Source: Monosiga brevicollis MX1
Taxonomy: Eukaryota > Opisthokonta > Choanoflagellata > Craspedida > Salpingoecidae
DNA: 26,104 nt
Reading direction: 5' to 3'
Assembly: GCF_000002865.3 (NCBI RefSeq)
Contig: NW_001865064.1
Location: 493,922-520,025, forward strand
The notes beneath the pieces were generated by a model. It made no database searches. It saw only the letters and a program-made list of their open reading frames with translations, and was not told the DNA's origin. Positions 21,234 to 26,104 of this stretch are shown here, in pieces (the stretch's first letter is position 1; every line of letters starts with the position of its first letter). A program made the translations under genes and the position numbers.

Positions 21234-22528
21234 ATCGGCTTCGGACGGAACAGTCCTGATCTCGCCATACCCTTCGTTGTTGGAGGTGCTGAGCACCTCT
21301 TGTACCTGCGTGTCCAACCGCCTTGTTTTCCTCAGTCATGGGCTGACAACCGAGCTGTTGTCGCTCGTCGTTTGTAGTTATTTGGTTTGCCATGGATTGC
21401 ACCAATCATGCAAATCGTTTCCTTGGCGCAAGGCCTGCCCCGAGCGCGGGTCTTGAATCTCTTAGCTTCCTTCCTTCTCTCTCTCTATCTTTTTTTTTTT
21501 TTTTTTTTCGATCGCAAGTGTGTGCGTGTGTACCTCGGATGGGGTTGGATGTCTGTATGGGCGTGTGCCCTTTGTTCAACCGAGGGTTTCGGTTGAAATG
21601 GACTTGAGCTGTTTCTCGTTCGTTCAGGCTGTGCGCTGCGCGTCGCTCTTGCCCTCACTCCATATTGCGCCCTGAGGCAAGGGTTGATGGCGCGCGCCTC
21701 GTGACCAGAACTTGTTTGTCTTATCTCTTGCCATCCCATCCTTGAACAAAATTTATAACAGACAGTCGTTACCTAACCTTAAGCCCATCTTACTTTGCCC
21801 GACCAGGTCTGCCTTTTCACAGGGGAAAAGATTCCGACTCTTGCGGGCAAGGCATGGTTTGCCCCTTGCTCGACCCGCTCTACCTTTTTCTCTCTCGACT
21901 CTCTACTCTCTACTCTATAATCTCTACTGTCTGCCCTCTACTCTTGACTCTCTGCTCTCTGCTCTCTGCTCTCTCGACTCTTTACTGCGCCTCTTCTCTC
22001 TCCTCTGCGCACCCTGGCACACCCGTCCAGCTCCCTCGCGGCCCGCCCGCCGGCGATCCTGAATGACCACAAACCAGATTCACACCCTGTCCTGATCCAC
22101 ATCCTCCAGCGTCATTTTCAGTGATGATAGACCGTACCACCAGCCGGTACAACGTTTAAGCGATCACTCGACAGGTCGAGCAAAGTCCACTTTGATCTCA
22201 AACACCCGTCCTCCCTCACCCTCTGCAATCATTGGCCACAAACCACATTCACTGGCATGTCCAGGTGCTCCGGCGCGTCTCCCGTGGCCACTGCTCCAGC
22301 ACTGTTTCACACACACACGCACGGTCAACCCCTGATCGTCTATTTTTGGCGGACAGAACGTTGACCAAGTAGCAAGCAACTTTTTCATTCTGTGCATTTC
22401 CATTTGGAACCATCGCAGCAAAGCAAGCCATTCCTGTTGTCTCACTCACTCTTCGGGTACGTCACTCATTGTGTGAAGAATTTTTTTGGCGGGAAAAAAA
22501 CACATGCATTTGTCGACAATTTACGCCC
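21234..22528. other. intergenic: 3' region of the 1198-residue-protein gene and upstream region of the repeat-protein gene
   Basis: About 1.3 kb contain no accepted gene. A run of 19 T residues lies near 21490-21508. From about 21888 to 21990 the sense strand is a degenerate CTCTACTCT / CTCTGCTCT tandem array. Frames open on either strand are short and lack coding character. Confidence 0.5.
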
Positions 22529-22672
22529 ACTGCGCCCACCACTGCCACAAACACCAACGCCACCACTATCTCCACCACTGCCACCACGACCAACACCACT
22601 AACACTACTAACACTGACACCACCACCACTAACACCACCACTTCTGCCCCCACTGCTGCCCCCACCACTTGG
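22529..22672. repeat. imperfect ACC/ACT triplet minisatellite
   Basis: About 140 bases consist mainly of CCACCA, CTAACA and CACCAAC triplet-periodic units. One frame is almost all Thr, another Pro/Leu-rich. Triplet periodicity keeps frames open, but no start or splice context makes it coding. It ends about 130 bases upstream of the next start codon. Confidence 0.75.
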
Positions 22673-22802
22673 CTTCGGCTTTGACTTTGGCTTTGGCTGT
22701 GTTGCAATTTGTTTTTTCTCGAGCCTGCACCTTGCATTGCGTGGTCGATCCTTTCACTTCACCTTCCTCCTGACGTGTGCTTTTGCTCCAACCTTCGCCG
22801 CC

Positions 22803-24075
22803 ATGGATGTGCCATCACCGTTGTCACAGCAGCCACCACAAGACGACCTATCCAGTCGACGTACGTATCCATTGCCAAACACCACGAAGCAGGGCGTTTT
22901 TGCAAAAATGCATTTCTCAGACCTTGCTTTTTTCGCCTCGATGCGCTCTTCCAAGCTCCTCCGCCCCTCTGACCCAAAAATGTTCTGTTTATCATGGCAG
23001 TGTCGAACGTGGAAGAACTCCTTGCACAGAAGGAAGAACAAAGCAGCAAGCGCATTCAAGAACAGAAGATGCAGCTGAATTCGCTACAGGCATTGAAAGG
23101 CAAGGATGAAAATCGGCCTGCAAGTGAGCAGCACGATGTGTTGGCAAAGGTGGCTCAGCTTGAGGAAGCAGTCAAGCAGTGCTCTGAGGGTGTGAATCAT
23201 GCGACTCTCAAGGCTGAGGCTGAGAGCAACAAGAGAAGCATCGAGGAGCTGCGAGCTACCATGCTAGCTGCCATGGAGCAGAAGGACGAGGCGCTCCGAG
23301 CTGCCATGGAGAAGAAGGACGAGGAGAATCGAGCTACCATGCTAGCTGCCATGGAGCAGAAGGACGAGGCGCTCCGAGCTGCCATGGAGAAGAAGGACGA
23401 GGAGAATCGAGCTACCATGCTAGCTGCCATGGAGCAGAAGGACGAGGAGCTGCGAGCTGCCATGGAGCAGAAGGACAAGGAGAATCGAGCTACCATGCTA
23501 GCTGCCATGGAGCAGAAGGACGAGGCGCTCCGAGCTGCCATGGAGAAGAAGGACGAGGAGAATGCACGCAAGACCGAGGAGCTGCGAGCTACCACGGACA
23601 TACTGCAACGCAGCGTTGATGAAATTGCGGAACCCATCCGCAAGCGTGAGATGGCCAGATGTCTCAGCAACTGGCTGCTTTGGAAGCTTCACGCCAACGA
23701 AATGCAGTGGGGCGGCCAATCCCCGCTCATCATCGACCTCGCCAACTTTCTCAACGTTTTTTTCAACCTGGCCGATGTAGATCATCCATCATTTCCGTAC
23801 ATACAGTCGTGCTACATGCAGGCTTCCCCCGGAGCTCAATGGAGGATGCGCCAGGCCTACATTGAAGTTTGCACGCGGCTGCGAGGGCGAGGCATGTCGC
23901 CTCATGGTTTTTTTCTTTGCTGGATCAACAGCGCCTACATGGAAACGCGGCCGCGCATCCGAATTACTACCGGATCATGCCTGCGGAGCGCTTAGCAAGT
24001 GTCTACCAGGAAAAGGCGGCAACAGATCCGGTTTGCGCGGCGATTTCTTTTGGATTCAACTCGCTTTTGAATTAA
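22803..24075 (+). CDS. coiled-coil protein with four tandem 26-residue repeats
   Basis: I do not recognise this gene. Exons 22803-22860, 23001-23866 and 23932-24075 join in frame to 355 residues. The ATG has the context GCCGCCATGG. Residues 20-104 are a charged helical region (VEELLAQKEEQSSKRIQEQ). Residues 105-208 are four 26-residue repeats of the type ATMLAAMEQKDEALRAAMEKKDEENR, forming a highly charged helix. After residue 225 comes an apparently globular segment with many aromatic residues (CLSNWLLWKLHANEMQWGG, IDLANFLNVFFNLADVDHP, RQAYIE). The last intron, 65 nt, is inferred: without it the frame ends at 23995 with a less protein-like tail, whereas splicing gives HPNYYRIMPAERLASVYQEK and a stop at 24073-24075. 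No signal peptide or membrane segment is seen. Confidence 0.72.
23255..23566 (+). repeat. four tandem 78-bp units within the coiled-coil gene
   Basis: Units start at 23255, 23333, 23411 and 23489. The first two are identical over all 78 bases, the fourth differs only in its last codon, and the third carries a few Glu/Gln/Lys-changing substitutions. Near-identity, including silent positions, points to recent duplication or gene conversion. Confidence 0.96.
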
Positions 24076-25203
24076 CGGCTGAGCTTTGCAGCCGGCTCGC
24101 CTTGTGTGGTGCGTCTTTTCTCGTTCCTTCTCTCTGGCAAACCCAACCTCGCCTCAATCGATACTGCTCTACTATAATATCTTCTTTGGCACAAAAGGTT
24201 GACATCGTTGCCTCCTCGCTGGCTGCCTCGTGCACCATGCTTGCTGATGGAAATCCTGTCATTTCTCTCTTATTTTCATGCCTTTAACTCCATCTGATTT
24301 CACATACGATTCGTGCTGGCCCAGGACAAGTCCAAGGCCTCAGCCGTGGCGGCGGACGTCGTGGCTGCAGAAAGATTGCCTCTTAAAGCATCGCGAGACA
24401 CATCCCTGAATGGGCACCAAACGAAATTTGTCGACGCAAAGTCCATGCTCACTCGCAGAAATGTAGATAGCAAAATGGGAGGACGTCGCATCTGGTGTGA
24501 CGCCCTTGAACATGCAGCTTCCTCCGCCACCAACGACCCAATTCCTGCTGCACAAGATGGCCAGCCGCCGGCCAACTGACCTTCCGTTGATCGTGTGCAT
24601 CAATGGTCGTCCTCGAGGATGGCCCCGTAGATATCTAAATAGCAGCTTCACCAGCGTTCTTCCCATTCTGACCGTGATGGCACCCACGAGAAGCAAGAGA
24701 CCAGCTTGGAGCATCGTTCCGTTTTTGCAGCACTTTTGATTTGTAGCTTTCAATGAGTCCTTGTGCAAAAGTGGTACCAGGTGGGGCTGCTGATGACACT
24801 TTTTATGTCTGAAGATGTGGTAACCAGCCACTTTGGCGGTCTTAGTAACAACTGGTGTCTGGGCGCGCTCAATCTCAGGGTGAAGATTGAAGGCAAGATA
24901 AAAATAACAGAGTCATTTGTTTTAGAGGATAGGAGACGTGATGTTGAGCCTTTTAGAGTTCAAAGAGAGGCACCACACAACGGCGGAAGGCCAGGCAACT
25001 ACATGATCCACTAGTTGGTCCTTGCTCAACAGAGAGTGGGAGCGGACTCCACGACGGAAAGAGAAATACAACAAACACGCTCGGTGAAAGCAATCCACAA
25101 GAGTAGGTGCTTCACGTCAGACAAACAAAAGTTGCTGGGCTGAGGATAACTTGAAACAGATGCGGCAGTGCCGTCGTGGCCCAGGAGCCGACTTTTGCGG
25201 TGC
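24076..25203. other. stretch between convergent genes; no gene accepted
   Basis: About 1.1 kb lie between the repeat-protein stop and the NME7 stop. Two overlapping frames compete. A minus-strand frame from an ATG at 24714 to 24340 gives 124 residues with a hydrophobic N terminus (MLQAGLLLLVGAITV). A plus-strand frame at about 24313-24579 without an ATG start reads Ala/Asp/Lys-rich. Neither resembles a family I know. From 24830 rightwards nothing protein-like is seen; this is probably the NME7 3' untranslated region. Confidence 0.4.
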
Positions 25204-26104
25204 TTATTGGAGCAATATGTCGAAAAAATACTCTAGTTCCAATTCAACATCTTCCGGCAAATCGGTGCAGTGCACCCCATTGAGAACCTGGTGTTTGGGT
25301 TGTTTGTTCAAAAAGACAGGTGTGAGATAAGTTGCGCGTACAGGTCTGTGCAAAATGACTTGGGCAGGAGGGTTGTTGTCTGGGAAACGTCAAGACGGAA
25401 GGACGGATGCCCATCGAACCTTGGATGCGCCATAGCGGGCGCGGAGAGTATGGGGACGGAGGTGACGGGCGATTTCTGGGTCTGAAGGAGAGCAGGGTAA
25501 GGCAAGGGTTTGGGTTGTGATGGTGGCGAGGCAAGGGGCGCTAGCACGTAAACGGACCGTGGGGGCCGCAGAGTTGACGCAGGGCAGCGTGGGGGGAGGG
25601 TTCGTCCGAGGGCTGTCGGGCCAGCACTTCAAGGGCCACACAGATGCCTGATTCGAGCTGGGTGACCATGGCAGTATACTCGGGCATGACTCCTTTGTAG
25701 ACTTCAAGAAATTCCTCAGCGGCAGGACGGGGGAGGGTGAAGCTGTGAAGGGCAGCGATATCCAATCCAGCAGCTTTCAGGTCTACGATCATTGCGCCGA
25801 GATGGCCAGCCTGGACGGCATGGGGTTTGACGACGCAAAGAGCAGACTGGCTTCGAACAGCAGTGGTTGGCAGGCGGCGGGGCCCAAAAAAGACGTCGTG
25901 GGCATTGCGGGCGTCAGGGGAGCTGAGGGTGGCGCAAAGTCCTGTGGAGCAAACTGTTTTGGCGTCGCTGAGTGACTGGGCAAGGCAAGGTGAAGTGAAT
26001 TCGACAACGACGGCCAGTCCGGTAGCAACGTCGGGCAAGGCCGTGCTGGCAGCGCTGCAAGTAGTTGGGTCGATGCGGCACATTTGTGCGTGATCTATGC
26101 GCCT
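25204..26104 (-). CDS. NME7: NME7-type nucleoside diphosphate kinase, C-terminal part (5' end outside window)
   Basis: Three minus-strand exons are clear: 25922-25558, 25481-25420 and 25287-25204, ending in TAA. They encode the second nucleoside diphosphate kinase domain of NME7, a protein of axonemes and microtubule-organising centres. Signatures are ALCVVKPHAV, the EEFLEVYKGVMPEYTAMV segment, LCGPHDPEIARHLRPHTLR across the first junction, and NGVHCTDLPEDVELELEYFF at the C terminus. The histidine in NGVHCTD corresponds to the phosphorylated catalytic His of the family. The linker before this domain (DARNAHDVFFGPRRL) looks shorter than in animal NME7. The stretch from 25923 to the edge is open but not recognisable and is probably mostly intron; the first kinase domain and N-terminal DM10 domain would lie beyond the window. 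Confidence 0.93.

Noticed and set aside
22392-23078. In-frame upstream extension of the repeat-protein first exon
   Set aside because: It lacks an ATG and runs through a triplet minisatellite; the ATG at 22803 has a strong start context.
24340-24714. Possible TIM14/DnaJ-like membrane protein on the minus strand
   Set aside because: The hydrophobic start and a His-Pro pair suggested it, but the HPD motif is absent (HPR) and no J-domain helices follow.

Overview
This is a eukaryotic nuclear window of moderately high GC, very rich in short GT-AG introns (about 60 to 270 nt) that interrupt genes every one or two hundred bases. Gene content fits a flagellated holozoan: a NUDT9-type ADP-ribose pyrophosphatase, ribosomal protein eL32, the cilium-associated kinase NME7, a membrane protein with a C-type-lectin-like ectodomain, and a secreted serine carboxypeptidase. 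Intron density, intron size and long GA/CT microsatellites are what I would expect of a choanoflagellate such as Monosiga. That assignment is inference and was not tested by any search.

Layout. (1) 77-2101, plus strand: the 3' part of a coiled-coil gene. (2) 2591-5042, minus: a complete ten-exon serine carboxypeptidase, convergent with gene 1. (3) 5043-7504: a divergent intergenic region packed with GA and GACA microsatellites and holding a perfect 54-bp palindrome. (4) 7505-9446, plus: an eight-exon NUDT9 orthologue with a mitochondrial-type presequence. (5) 9829-10094: another GA-rich satellite, followed by a compact promoter and 10724-11413, plus: RPL32. (6) 12272-14449, minus: a nine-exon single-pass membrane protein (signal peptide, C-type lectin fold, transmembrane helix, intracellular coiled coil), convergent with RPL32, with a 106-nt perfect GA tract just upstream of its start. 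(7) 16581-21233, plus: a ten-exon gene for a predicted 1198-residue Ser/Pro/Gln/Ala-rich protein with basic segments, not recognised. (8) 22803-24075, plus: a coiled-coil protein with four near-identical 78-bp repeats. (9) 25204 to the right edge, minus: the 3' part of NME7.

Exon models were built by hand from frame, splice-site and phase agreement. They close in frame from start to stop for the carboxypeptidase, NUDT9, RPL32, the lectin protein, the 1198-residue protein and the repeat protein. Genes alternate in orientation as convergent and divergent pairs. Purine/pyrimidine satellites sit in the upstream region of most of them. No operon-like coordination is implied; the genes appear functionally independent.

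I see no mobile element, CRISPR array, rRNA or tRNA. The most unusual items are the lectin receptor with a reduced disulfide set, the paired Glu-to-Asp and Arg-to-Lys change in the NUDT9 Nudix box, the recently amplified 26-residue coiled-coil repeat, the unrecognised 1198-residue protein and the palindrome.
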